From Branchiostoma belcheri (Eukaryota > Chordata > Leptocardii > Amphioxiformes > Branchiostomatidae), in contig NW_017804087.1 in NCBI RefSeq assembly GCF_001625305.1, positions 223,515 through 287,514 on the forward strand: DNA of 64,000 nt. The letters are read 5' to 3'. Below the pieces are notes generated by a model, which saw only the letters and a program-made list of their open reading frames with translations, searched no databases and was not told the DNA's origin. Made by a program: the position numbers and the translations under genes. Below, in pieces: positions 23,371-33,290 of this stretch (positions are counted from its first letter, which is position 1; the number at the start of each line of letters is the position of its first letter).

Positions 23371-26059
23371 GGTGGCGTGCCGCTGAAATGACTCGGCACC
23401 TCCGACTATTATTTGCGAAGGCTTTATGGATGGGTGAGGGCTCCTCTAGATCTGCATGGGTTACAAACAGACTGATTCATAGATGCAGGAAGAAGGAGAG
23501 AGACACGGATGAACGGATGGATGACCACCGGACGAGAAATGGAAGTCAAACAAACTTTCAACTTCATCTGTGAGACGGAAATAGACAGTTTCAATGCATG
23601 GTACAGTGGAATAGCATGTTTAGGCATTAATCAAAAATTGTGTTTGGTAATCACAAAAACTGCTAGAGATGGAACTTTTAACTTCACTTGACAAAAACAG
23701 ACAAACTTGTGAATAAAAACTTCAAATATAGAACAAAGTTGTAGAAAAAAGGTATCTAGACAGCCTTTTCCATAACAAGACAGCTGAATTCTATAGGACA
23801 CATAAACAACTATTCCAAGAATGCTAAGTAACAGACTGCAATCATACAATGTACTACGTGACTCAGTCAGAGCCCTTACATATTGTACCTGTATCAAAAA
23901 AGGGTGAGCAATTAGTAATCTTTCCTCCCCATTCCTTCTGTTTTTTCCTGAAGAACCCGGCATTATTTCCTATATTGTAAGAGAAGGTAGAAGCCTGTGC
24001 AATGTTGTTTCTGTGCGTGCGTAATGCGATCAGAACGACAGCAATAAATATCCCTGCAAATGGCCTCCTGTCGTAAAAGTGTCATATCCCAACATGCCAC
24101 CCATCAGGGTGTAATCAAACTGTTATTTTTCCAAATTTATGTGTCTGTCTTCTATAAGGAACTAGAAAAGAAGATATGAATAATTAAAAGAGCTCTGTGG
24201 CATTTGCAGTTTGGAGTCTTTGGTAAGTATAAGCACACTATGTTGTCAAAACAGTCTAGGCCAATGTCATTGATATAGCTACTCAGTTTATACAAAGAAA
24301 TGTATTTTTAAGTAAAAAATCTATGCATATCCTATCAATTCATTCCCTTGAAAAGATTACAAAGAACAGCTTGCAAACTTTTATTTCTACTCAACAGTTT
24401 AATGTCAGTCCTGAACATTCTTTCATAATATAAACTTTGCCTAATAATTTACTTGCATTATCTAAGGTCAAGTTTCATTTCAAGTCCTATAACATGATAT
24501 AAAAGGTTCCAAAATTAATGCTTTTAAAGCTCAGAGGTTGAATATAATCCTTACTATCAAAGATCTAGAAAGCTAACAAATACTCATTAATGACAAACAT
24601 CATACAGCTGTATTATCTGTACTATGATGTTCTTCCTTTTTCAAATATTGTTACATAGCTCAAGATAAAAATTCATAATTACTGCTATATACATAAGTAT
24701 CATATTTTCCAACGATATCAAACATATCCTATCTGAGTTTGAAACAGTCACAAAGCCCAACATCTACCCAATAACCATATATTATACCACTTACCTGTTA
24801 AACCTCTTAACTCCAGCAGAAATGTGTCCATCTGAAATGCCATGTCTTGTTCTGTGTTGTAACTCACATGAGTCTGCACCCGTGTCCTTGATCCTGACCC
24901 CTGATGGCGGGTTTTTTGTCCGTGTTTGAGGGATTGCGTGATAGTCGGGTCGTAAATAGCATTCTGGTACGCCCCCCACCCGCTGGTCTAGTCATGTGGC
25001 GCTGCCACAATCAAGCCTGATTACAATGTCACTGTTAAGATAGCGATCAGACAGCAGCTTCGGGGTGAGAACTTTTGATACAATCAGTTCAGGCGATGGC
25101 GTCAGACGAGGATGTAAAAACATGGACATTGTCACGTAACAGGTCAATGTAACAAAAGCCTCTATTGTTGTGGAAGGAACAGTTTCCTATTGAAAACAAC
25201 ATCCGAGTTTTAGTGTAGGATGCTCCTACATTTTTGACATCAAATAAAGAATCATTATAGTTTATTAGTTGTTCTTTCCTTTTAAAAAAGTAAGAGCTGC
25301 AACAACCTCAGCCTCTAATATATTGGTTCAATTTGGTTGCAAATGTTGAAAAAAGTCATACATGTACAAGTATGATCATAAATGGAAAAAAAAACGTTAT
25401 TTTCATTGACAACTGTCATGACAGGTTTAAAACAAAAGGACTGGAAACACAAGTTGAATGTAGAAGAAAAGAAGAAGGGAAGACTTACTTTGGGCCTACC
25501 ATAGTATAGGACCAAAACATGAAGCAGAGCCCCCTTTGGGCCAAAAGATACATTTCAGTCAATCCTGAAAGAACTTAACAAGTGGGGGAAATGTCTTTCA
25601 GCACAACAAGTATCATACATTATGTGAAAAATGATGATACCTGGTTAAGGGTAAATACTTGTGCGGCTTTATATGAGTGAAATACACGAGAAGTACATTT
25701 TGTTGAAACAATGCCAAGGTAAGTCTATGGTGACAGACAGATACTCAAAGAGCCTCAGGGGATGCAGATTGCTGCTGGAAACAAACTATAAGCTTCCCAC
25801 CTGTTTAACTGTCGATTTACAAGCAGGATAATTGAACAAAATACAGAGAACGTCAGGGCTTATCTCTGTACAAAACACTTCACACATCGACTGCACTAAT
25901 GGAACATGGTGGGAGATAAAGTTTGGAGTAGATAACCAAAGCTGTCTGTAGCTACAGATGCTTGGAAATGATGAGCCGCTAAACAAGGAACTGTTTATTG
26001 GACTGTTGTTTAACTGTTGCTACTTCTGAGAACGGAACTATTGTTTTGGGTGGCTGAGA
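23371..26059. other. Non-coding stretch with a G+C-rich patch near 24.8-25.1 kb
   Basis: Mostly A+T-rich. Between 24790 and 25090 the sequence is G+C-richer and complex (GATGGCGGG, GATAGTCGGGTCG, TGTGGCGCTGCC), which could be a conserved element. No gene is supported. Confidence 0.35.
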
Positions 26060-26290
26060 TGTCGGTTTGTGAGTATGTTTGTCTGGATAGAGTAGGTTGA
26101 CAGCACATGGGTGGGGAAAATTGACGGTACAAGGTACAAGGAGAGGACATCAAAGGTCTCAGAATCAAAGTAGGTTGAAAACACCTGGGTGGAAGATTGA
26201 CAGGTGGAATAGCAGCCTGAATTAAAGGTGTTGGAATCTGGCCGCAGAGCTAGAATTAGTGGTCGACATTGGGGGAATTCAGGTGGCCGA
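26060..26290 (-). repeat. Dispersed repeat family 1, inverted copy at 26.1 kb (two units)
   Basis: On the plus strand GTAGGTTGACAGCACATGGG (about 26092) and the variant GTAGGTTGAAAACACCTGGG (about 26170) are the complement of the family word CCCATGTGCTGTCAACCTA. TTTGTCTGGAT upstream matches the ATCCAGACAAA flank of other copies. Confidence 0.6.
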
Positions 26291-27570
26291 GGATTTTTGC
26301 ACCCTTCCATGAAGTCTGAAATATCTGATTTGAAATAGTTTCAATCAGGTTTTAGTTTTATACAAATTGGAAAAGTTTCACATTTTGATTTTCTATCTTA
26401 GACAATACTTTAACTCACTTGACAATTTATCAACTCTCGTCTTGTACTAGTCCTTTTCTGATATTTGGACAACTACTTTTCCTAAATGGGCTACTCCAGA
26501 TTTGGAAAAGCCCTAGAGCCATTGTCACTCTTAAAAGTTATTGTTCCTTCCTTAACAATTTGCTGACTTTGTGGAAGAATTCCATATACAACACCACATT
26601 TATTGATTAATTGCTGGGAGCAGACCGTCAGTAAACGTTAGAAGGAAGGACAGGCAGACATTGGTATGTCTGGATTTCAGTTTTTAAAGTTTAGATTGCA
26701 GTAACTGTTTGTCTCACCCCTAAGGCACAACAATATATAATCATTATAGCACTATAATCTGACAAAGGACGCAGCTGTTAAGCATGAATTTCTTCTTCCT
26801 GTCTCGAAGAGCTTCACTTAGCCGGCTGAAGTGCCAGAGGACAGAAAATTAACCACAAATAAAGTCCAAGTTGTCCAATAAGTAGATAACATCTTGTTTC
26901 TGGCACTGTTTCCTGTGTCTGGGATATTGGACTGTAGCTCTTATGTTGGGCATGTGTCTGAGGAAGCAAGTAAACTCGTAGAAACATAAAGCGAAGATCT
27001 CATACCTCCATGAAATATTCAGAGCTTTTGTGAATTTTATTCATTGTTATATTGAATTAGGATTTTGTACGTCTTTTCCGACTAGCTCTCATAACTGGCA
27101 TAAGATAATGGAAATTGAAGATGGGAAATTATATATTTTGCAATTAGCAACTCCATACAAAACTATATCTAGTGCAACTTCCATGCATGTAACATTACGC
27201 TATCCAGAATCACATTCAAAAGCAGCATATTGAACAAAAACAACTTGCTCACTACTTGATTTAAAGCAAACAATCCTGTGAGTGTACACCAGAGCAAAAA
27301 AATCCTCCACTGAGTTTGCTCTCCTCTATTCAGCCCCATGCCTAGAGTTGAACTTGTGCCAGCAAGGGCACATTACAGAGAGACTTTGTTAGCAATTCCA
27401 TACAGCAATGGTGATCAAGTTTGATCACACATCACAGGCAAAGACAGACCAGTACATTGTTTAAGATCACACCATACAACACAGGAAATTAGATTGTTCT
27501 TGCAGCTTGCCAAAACTTGGACTTTCCAGGGTAGTATACAGTTGTAACAGCAGCCAATAGTAATGTACGC
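26291..27570. other. Non-coding stretch, nothing recognised
   Basis: A+T-rich. No open frame with protein resemblance and no repeat structure identified. Confidence 0.4.
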
Positions 27571-27574
27571 AGGT

Positions 27575-27745
27575 AAAAGTAGGTTGACAGCACATGGGTC
27601 AGGGCAAAAAGTCAGACACAGGAAATAGGGTAAACATGAGAGTACATTGTACAAAATGTAGGTCGACAGCATGTGTGTGGGGAAGATTGGCAGGCAGAGT
27701 GGCAGGAGGGCAAAAGGTCAGACACTGTAAAAGGGGGTAAACTTG
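27575..27745 (-). repeat. Dispersed repeat family 1, inverted copy at 27.6 kb (two units)
   Basis: GTAGGTTGACAGCACATGGG at about 27580 and GTAGGTCGACAGCATGTGTG at about 27658 are two successive inverted units. Each is followed by AAAAGTCAGACAC or AAAAGGTCAGACAC, so the pair is a tandem duplication of about 80-120 bp. The Penelope-like element lies just downstream. Confidence 0.6.
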
Positions 27746-27764
27746 AAAGTCACAAAACTCCAAA

Positions 27765-27777
27765 ATACTTTCTTTTT
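27765..27777. repeat. Left target site duplication of the Penelope-like element
   Basis: ATACTTTCTTTTT, 13 bp, is identical to 29710-29722 on the other side of the element. It marks the insertion boundaries. Confidence 0.75.
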
Positions 27778-27812
27778 ACGTCGATGAAGGTTAGACATCC
27801 AGGTAATACGAT

Positions 27813-27977
27813 ATGCCAAAAAACAGTTACTCAAGCAACTGGATATGATTTTGAAAACGTCAGACGTTTCAGCTAGTATCCACTAGCTTTCGTCAGTGAC
27901 TGAGAGACCAGAGGGGAAAGCAGGTTTATATACACAACCTGTTGATTGATATGCAAATAAAGTGAAGACAAATTTTT
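27813..27977 (-). repeat. Left inverted flank (pseudo-LTR-like 3' region)
   Basis: Read on the minus strand this is the 3' non-coding region of the element. It starts TTTGTCTTCACTTTATTTGC, runs through a hammerhead-like core and continues to TTTTTTGGCATA. Beyond that (27778-27812) the left arm has about 35 additional terminal bases, ATCGTATTACCTGGATG onward, that the right arm lacks. Confidence 0.8.
27856..27896 (-). ncRNA. Hammerhead-ribozyme-like motif, left copy
   Basis: On the minus strand the order is CTGACGA, a 7 bp palindromic stem II (AGCTAGT/ACTAGCT) with loop GGAT, GAA, a 4 bp stem III (ACGT/ACGT) with loop CTG, then T at the cleavage position. This reproduces the conserved hammerhead core CUGANGA...GAAA...UH. 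Hammerhead ribozymes are known in Penelope-like elements. Two weak points: one extra A sits between the CTGACGA box and stem II, and stem I is poorly supported (only a distant CTGG/CCAG pairing), so activity is uncertain. Confidence 0.6.
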
Positions 27978-28038
27978 GGAAGTCGAAAAAGGAACAAAAG
28001 TCAGACAAGTCAAGACAAGATGATGCAAATTAGTCTGA

Positions 28039-28066
28039 AAGCTCCTGTTATACAGGACAGGAGCTT
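28039..28066 (-). other. Hairpin overlapping the RT/endonuclease stop codon
   Basis: A perfect 10 bp stem (AAGCTCCTGT at 28039-28048, complement at 28057-28066) with an 8-base loop overlaps the stop codon at 28065-28067. It may be a structural element of the retroelement 3' untranslated region. Function unknown. Confidence 0.4.
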
Positions 28067-29168
28067 AAGTGTTGTCTGTCCTCGGGGCTGGGAGTGCCAA
28101 ATCCCAAGTGCCGGAAAGATCGACCCGTAGCCCCCCTTCCCTGTTGAGGGTGGGGTTGTACATTCTTTCATATATTGCCTCTTTAACACCCCGTTCCCAC
28201 CAGCGTGTTTCGCGGTCTAAGACATCCGTGGACTCAAGTTTGAAAAAGTGACCCTGGTTGTGTTGTAGGTGGTGGAAAATAGCTGAGGAGTAGCCGTTGG
28301 CACTAGGTCGGCAATGTTCTTTGTACCTTACTTTAAGTGGTCGACTTGTCTCTCCGATGTAGGTGTTGTTACAATTGGGCTCCTCACATTTGAGTCTGTA
28401 AATAACATTTGCCTTGGTACCCTTGTGAGGTCGGTCCTTAGGGTGTACCAGTCTTTGTCTGAGGGTTGAGTGAGGTTTGAAATTAGTGGCTATGTTGAAG
28501 TTTTGGAAGATCCGTCGGAGTTTCTCAGATACTCCTTGGACATACGGAATAGTGATGTTGGCCTTGTTTTTGTTGGTCAATGGTTTGCACTTCTGGGTTT
28601 TCTTAGACTGATCTGAAGGTTTGAGCGCTTTGTTGAAAGTCCAGTTTTGGTAGCCACATTTAGCCAGGGCACCTCGGAGGTGTCTTTGTTCGTCCGTTTT
28701 GGCTTGGTCTGAAGTGACAATGTTGTCTGCACGATGGAAGAGAGTTTTGATCACTGCTAGTTTGTGTTCCAAAGGGTGGTGGGAATCAAAAGCCAGGTAC
28801 TGATCAGTGTGGGTTGGTTTCCTGTACACTTCGAAACGAAGGTTACCATCTTCCTCTACGATAGTTTTGGTGTCTAGGAAAGGGAGCATGTTGTCGTGGC
28901 TTGGCTCCTGTGTGAACTTGATGTTGTCATCTATCTGGTTGATGTGGTCAAAGAAGTCAGCAGCTACCCTCTTTTTCAATCTGCACCAAGTGTCATCTAC
29001 ATATCGAAACCAGTTGGCCGGGGGAGTGTCATTGAAAGTGCTGAGGGCTTTGTTTTCAAACTTCTCCATGTACAGGTTTACAACAATTGGTGAGACTGGT
29101 GATCCCATAGCACAGCCGTGCATTTGTTGGTAGAACTGTCCTTTGTAGGTAAAATATGTGCATCCCAT
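28065..29168 (-). pseudogene. Penelope-like element RT C-terminal part plus GIY-YIG endonuclease
   Basis: This 367-residue open frame lacks the N-terminal half of the reverse transcriptase. Residues 16-35 (QMHGCAMGSPVSPIVVNLYM) are RT motif B, and Y56-V57-D58-D59 is the catalytic YxDD box (motif C). Residues 255-285 form the endonuclease head: VIYRLKC replaces GIY, C261 and C266 fit the Cys-containing insertion of Penelope endonucleases, TYIG is at 269-272, and R281 and H285 lie in the following helix. A YNPTLNREGG segment sits near 335-345. The first Met is simply the codon at the junction, not a native start. The reading frame is intact through 1.1 kb, so the insertion is fairly young. Confidence 0.85.
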
Positions 29169-29641
29169 CGGAACAACCCCCTGCTTTCTACGGCCTTCCC
29201 AAAATCCACAAACAAAGTATCCCTCTACGACCCATAGTCTCCAGTATAGGCTCTGTCACCTATGAGTTAGCAGGTTTTCTAGCCAAGATTTTAGGACCAC
29301 TAGTGGGGAAATCTCAGCACCATGTACAGAATAGTGCCGACTTTGTCAACAAAATCAAAGACATTCATGTAGAGGATGATGAAACCATCACTTCGTATGA
29401 CGTGTGCTCACTTTTCACCTCCATACCACCCAAGGAAGCAGTGTCAGTAGTCAAGGAAGCCTTGGAAGCCGATGATACACTTGCAGATAGAACCAACCTA
29501 TCCGTTGACCAAGTTTGTGAGCTACTAGAACTCTGCTTGGGATGCACATATTTTGTCTTCACTTTATTTGCATATCAATCAACAGGTTGTGTATATAAAC
29601 CTGCTTTCCCCTCTGGTCTCTCAGTCACTGACGAAAGCTAG
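29156..29641 (+). pseudogene. Penelope-like element RT N-terminal fragment
   Basis: Residues 11-39 (FYGLPKIHK, then IPLRPIVSSIGS and TYELA) are the first conserved RT block of Penelope-like elements. S80-Y81-D82-V83 with CSLFTSIP is motif A with the first catalytic Asp (D82). RT homology ends at GCTYF (residues 129-133, about 29554). The frame then runs into element 3' non-coding sequence and stops at 29641, so residues 134-161 are not protein-derived. It lacks motifs B and C, which lie on the opposite strand in the neighbouring half. The 5' end is truncated. Confidence 0.85.
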
Positions 29642-29709
29642 TGGATACTAGCTGAAACGTCTGACGTTTTCAAAATCATATCCAGTTGCTTGAGTAACTG
29701 TTTTTTGGC
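29555..29709 (+). repeat. Right inverted flank (pseudo-LTR-like 3' region)
   Basis: Starts at GTCTTCACTTTATTTGC, directly after the RT fragment, through a TTT microhomology shared with the left arm. It runs through the hammerhead-like core and ends at TTTTTTGGCA before the 13 bp target duplication. It is about 35 bases shorter at its outer end than the left arm. Confidence 0.8.
29628..29668 (+). ncRNA. Hammerhead-ribozyme-like motif, right copy
   Basis: Identical core to the left copy: CTGACGA (29628-29634), stem II 29636-29642/29647-29653, GAA 29654-29656, stem III 29657-29660/29664-29667, putative cleavage after T29668. The same extra A (29635) and weak stem I apply. Retention of both copies without differences suggests recent insertion. 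Confidence 0.6.
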
Positions 29710-29722
29710 ATACTTTCTTTTT
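29710..29722. repeat. Right target site duplication of the Penelope-like element
   Basis: ATACTTTCTTTTT, identical to 27765-27777. Confidence 0.75.
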
Positions 29723-30189
29723 GTTTCTTATCATGCTTTTGAGATTGCAAATTGAGATTCTAAACACCTACTTGGCTGTGTAGGCTAGCTGAGTGCAAGT
29801 TGAAGTGCGGTCATGTTTCAAACACTAACAATTCCCCATTGAAGCACTTCAAGCTAAAACTTTGGTGGAAGATCGCAAGTTTTTCTTTTCTACTGGGAAT
29901 GACACAATGTCGTCTGACAGGCAAATCAAGCCATCTGTTTCCAGAAGTCCTAACGATCTTGCCCTTCAAAAATCCACTCGACCTTTAGTTTTATGGCCTT
30001 CCCAACTACTGAAAAGTTGATCAGAGGAGAAGGCCACTGAGGAGGGATCAATGGGGCCAGGCGGCTCCTGTCTACAGCTGGGGGAGGCTGACACAACTGG
30101 ACATGTTGTTTCAGAACCATTTACTCAAATGACATTTACTTCTTGAGTTGTAGGTTTGTGTCTAGAGCTGCTTGTCCTAAAAGCTTCTT
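29723..30189. other. Non-coding stretch, nothing recognised
   Basis: No gene or repeat assigned. Confidence 0.4.
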
Positions 30190-30360
30190 TTGCATGGTGG
30201 ATGGGAGCTGATTTTGACAGTTGAGTGATAGGGATGTCACACCTGAAGGTGACTCAGCACTCACTAGGAGCAAGTGGGCAGTATGTGTAGGAATTCAGGA
30301 AGTCTAATACACGATTGAATTATATCATACAATCCCCTGTACAGTTTCAATAGACAACAC
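30190..30360 (+). repeat. SINE family copy at 30.2 kb
   Basis: Aligns with the 52.33 kb copy: ATGGTGGATGGGAG, TGATTTTGAC, CACACCTGAAGGTGA and the tail GATTGAATTATATCATACAATCCCCT. The tRNA-like head is mostly missing or degraded in this copy. Confidence 0.6.
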
Positions 30361-30369
30361 ATTCATGAC

Positions 30370-30625
30370 ATGAATATAGCGGGAAATGAGATAACCTTTT
30401 CTTTTTGACCTAACTTCCTGTCAGTGTCTCTAATGTGCATGTGGAAATGACTGCCACTCCAAAGAGTACCGCGAGTCTACAGGTAGTTAGTCCTTTTGTT
30501 GATGCTCCTTCCTGGCCTTTCTTCTTGCCTCTGTGGCAGTACTCTCTTATCACGGTAACACTAGCAAACAAACAGACAAACACACCAAAAGACAAAGAAT
30601 CCATACCTCCTGGAGGTAACAATCT
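30370..30625 (+). repeat. Dispersed repeat family 2, copy at 30.4 kb
   Basis: Family words in order: TTTTTGACCTAACTTCCTGTCAGTGT, CAAACAAACAGACAAACACACC, and the terminal CCTGGAGGTAAC. It shares this order with copies at 33.9, 42.8, 48.3 and 54.3 kb, all on the plus strand. Confidence 0.6.
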
Positions 30626-32395
30626 AGTGCAACTTTGTGTGATGTGAACCCCAGGTTTATGTTGTTCCTGCCCAAGGTTGTAGGGAGGATCCTGGGCAGG
30701 TAATGGAGGGTACCTGAGGAGCTGACGAGCAGGAGGCCAAATCACCTGGATTTGTGGCAATCAAGGGGCTCAGATGTTATCAGCCCCGCCTTAATGATCA
30801 GTTTGCCCTTCCAGCTCCCCGAATCAGCCGCTCGCCGCTCTCCCCAAATTTCCAAATGCCACGACCACTTCCAAAGGGGAAGGATTGACTTTCTGGACTT
30901 AGTCCAACTCAGCGGCTCTAATCTAGTGAGGAAGTCGTGATACTGTAACTTTCAATGCCTGGGCTGCTACTTTTTATGGTCCTGTGGTTCTCCTGATTTT
31001 CAATGTCATTACTGTGGGAAAATTTCTCATGACTTAGTTTATGTGCCAGCAAAATAAAGAGTAGAAAAGAAGATAAGTCAAGCCAATACAGCAGGAAATA
31101 CGTTTTCCAAAACTTCTAAAAGCTGGCTTCAATATTTTCTGTGGAAACTTTAAATCTGCATGAATCTAGTTAAGAGATTAAGAGTAGTAAAAGAGACTAA
31201 AAATAGATTAGACAATAAAAATTAAACTTACTGTTCTCCAACTCAAAAAGCATTTGACTTACAAGAAATTCTTTTTTGGGGTGAGTCAATTTGGAGAACA
31301 GTTAAGTTTTCAGACTGAGTACATTTCCTGTAATATTTCAAGAAAAGAGCTCTGGTAGTTCTAAAAAGAAAACTTTTATAATTCCTTCTCCCAAAAGATG
31401 TGCCAAGGCCAGAGCCAAACTCCCATAAGTCTTTGCACACATCCATCTTCCTTCATCCAAGGCCACAGATGTTAATCTGTTTCTCCCTGATAAGCAAGGG
31501 CCATTAGGTTGACTGAAAACTGCTTAATGACTTGTATAAAACTGCTATCAATACCAATGGCTGGAAGGTGTTCATTAGAGACAGGTCTTTACTCTTGTAC
31601 CTTTTGAGAACACTTACAAGTAGTTTTCAATATGCATTCTGGTATTTAACTTTCTGGACATTTAACTGTCTTTTCAAGACATTTTGCCTGAATAACAATT
31701 TCCTTGTATATAACATACATAATATCTATTTTTCATAACCATTGTTTTACAGTAGGCACTGGATAGTCAAGTGTATTGAATACACATAACAGCAATTAAT
31801 GTAAAGCACCAGTAAGATTGCATTAGAATCTTGCTATTGCTTTCCTCTTCAAAGGCTATCTCCCATTCTTTGTACAATGTTCCTTACATGATCTCTCCTC
31901 TGTACTATCAAGACTTAACAGTTCATAAAGATGATTACAGTTTGTAATCATACCAGCCCATACTACCTCCCTTTCCTTTAAATCTTCCTACAATCACAAA
32001 CATGTAAAAAAAAGATCTCTCAATCTAGATACCATATCAGTATACTGTTAGACAGGGATGGTTTGTCTTAGACATATTATAAGATCATGGAATGTGATTA
32101 AAGAAAGTGTAGGAGTGATGCAGGCTATAGACAACAACTTCCTAAGCACCTCTGCTGTCAGGGGATTTCTTCTCATCTTGTTGGAAAGTTCTTTGCCGTT
32201 TGGAACAGCTGAACACAGCGTCCCTGTCCACACGTTATCTGCACACCTCAAGGCTTCTGAAACACTGGGGAAACTGTACTGGGGGCTACAAAAACTAATA
32301 ACATCTTTGCTGTGGAAAGTCGGAACAATTACCGGTGCAGCTTTCTATTGACTTTTAACTTGCTCTAAGGCACTTTGCTTCTTCACTTGCCAAAT
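30626..32395. other. Non-coding stretch, nothing firm
   Basis: A somewhat G+C-richer patch at 30760-30940 may be a conserved element. The rest is A+T-rich with no feature. Confidence 0.4.
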
Positions 32396-32396
32396 A

Positions 32397-32409
32397 ACCC
32401 ATTTACATG
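32397..32409. repeat. Putative left target duplication of the 32.4 kb palindrome
   Basis: ACCCATTTACATG matches ACTCATCTACATG at 32535-32547 at 11 of 13 positions. It is the same length as the perfect duplication around the 27.8 kb element. Confidence 0.5.
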
Positions 32410-32534
32410 AGTCGGTGAAGGTTAGACATCCAGGTAATAAGACATGCCAAAAAACAGTTAGTCAAGCCACTGGATATGATTTTGGCCGTTTCCAAAATCA
32501 TATCCAGCTGCTTGAGTAACTGTTTTTTGGCATA
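32410..32534. mobile_element. Minimal Penelope-end palindrome
   Basis: This 125 bp unit consists of two opposing copies of the extreme 3' end of the 27.8 kb Penelope-like element. The left arm has GGTTAGACATCCAGGTAATA, CAAAAAACAGTTAGTC and GGATATGATTTTGG. The right arm has CCAAAATCATATCC and GAGTAACTGTTTTTTGGCATA. The arms meet around a 6-base loop CCGTTT. The right arm begins within a few bases of the predicted hammerhead cleavage position. The left arm again carries the extra about 35 outer bases and the right arm again stops at GGCATA, as in the large element. It contains no coding sequence. Confidence 0.75.
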
Positions 32535-32563
32535 ACTCATCTACATGTAACTGCTAAGCCACA

Positions 32564-32606
32564 GAAACACACGCACACACAGTGACACATATACACACAA
32601 ACACAG
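32564..32606. repeat. CA-rich microsatellite
   Basis: Imperfect (CA)n with CACACGCACACACA and ATACACACAAACACA. Confidence 0.7.
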
Positions 32607-33117
32607 GTAAACATAACTGTCCTTGGTGCTGAATGCCATCCATGTGGGGAAACAAAACTTTCCATTCTGTAACAATCTAGGGAATATAGTGCAAGCAATA
32701 TACAGGTCAGAATGATAGCAATAAAGCCTCTTACATCCAAAGATGAATCTGAAATAACAGAAATTGCTTTGACATTTCAATGACATTTTGGGGATGAATC
32801 CTCTACAAATCTGTATCAATTACCTTAATATTATCACTACGTCTTGTGCAAAGTGCAAACTATCAACGTTTCAAAAATGTTGAAAAATGAGCAAGTTGAA
32901 GAAGAGATAACTGCACTTTAGCATCAAACTTTGGAAGATAGTATATGTCAGGGTAGATACTCCAATCTGGTAGAGTCAGTGATTCTATCAGTAGAGATGC
33001 AGATTGGAGTGTCTCATAGCCTTTTTGAGGCTGTATGCTATATTGGTCAATGGGTTTTTGACACACTGTGTCTATGGCATGATATTGGAAGGCAGAGCTC
33101 ATCCCTTTGATTCCACT
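32607..33117. other. Non-coding stretch, nothing recognised
   Basis: A+T-rich, no feature. Confidence 0.4.
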
Positions 33118-33290
33118 GCCTCCAAGACTTCCAACAGTAGTAACTGAAGTCAGGTACCCATTTTACACCTGGGTAGAGTGAGGAAAGTCATGTTAAGTGC
33201 TTTCCCAAGGACATAAGGTCTAGCTAGGAATGCAGTGACCTCTCGATCTTGTGTCCACTCACTTTAGCCACTAGGCCACTTCATGCCACT
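33118..33290 (-). repeat. tRNA-derived SINE
   Basis: On the minus strand the head reads AGTGGCCTAGTGGCTAAAGT, a good RNA polymerase III A box in tRNA context. An anticodon-arm-like CACAAGATCGAGAGGTC follows, then a decayed B box. The body has the widespread SINE words GTACCCATTTTACACCTGGG and AGTGCTTTCCCAAGGACA. It encodes no protein. Mutations in the B box suggest an old copy. Confidence 0.65.

Larger units (their letters stand above)
27778..29709. mobile_element. Penelope-like retroelement arranged as an inverted dimer
   Basis: The 1.9 kb element is bounded by a 13 bp direct repeat. Its outer about 140-180 bp are inverted copies of each other (27813-27976 against about 29555-29709), with the 3' ends facing outward. 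Inside, the left arm encodes on the minus strand the C-terminal reverse transcriptase and a GIY-YIG endonuclease. The right arm encodes on the plus strand the N-terminal reverse transcriptase. The RT/GIY-YIG combination defines Penelope-like elements. The two halves meet head to head near 29163-29168, and both contain the same 17 bases around the Gly-Cys-Thr-Tyr-Phe codons. It cannot produce a whole enzyme. Likely origin is two cDNAs primed from opposite target strands and joined in the middle. Confidence 0.85.

Noticed and set aside
32410..32534. Ordinary DNA-transposon MITE
   Set aside because: Both arms match the 3' end of the Penelope-like element at 27.8 kb and the flanking repeat has the same 13 bp length.
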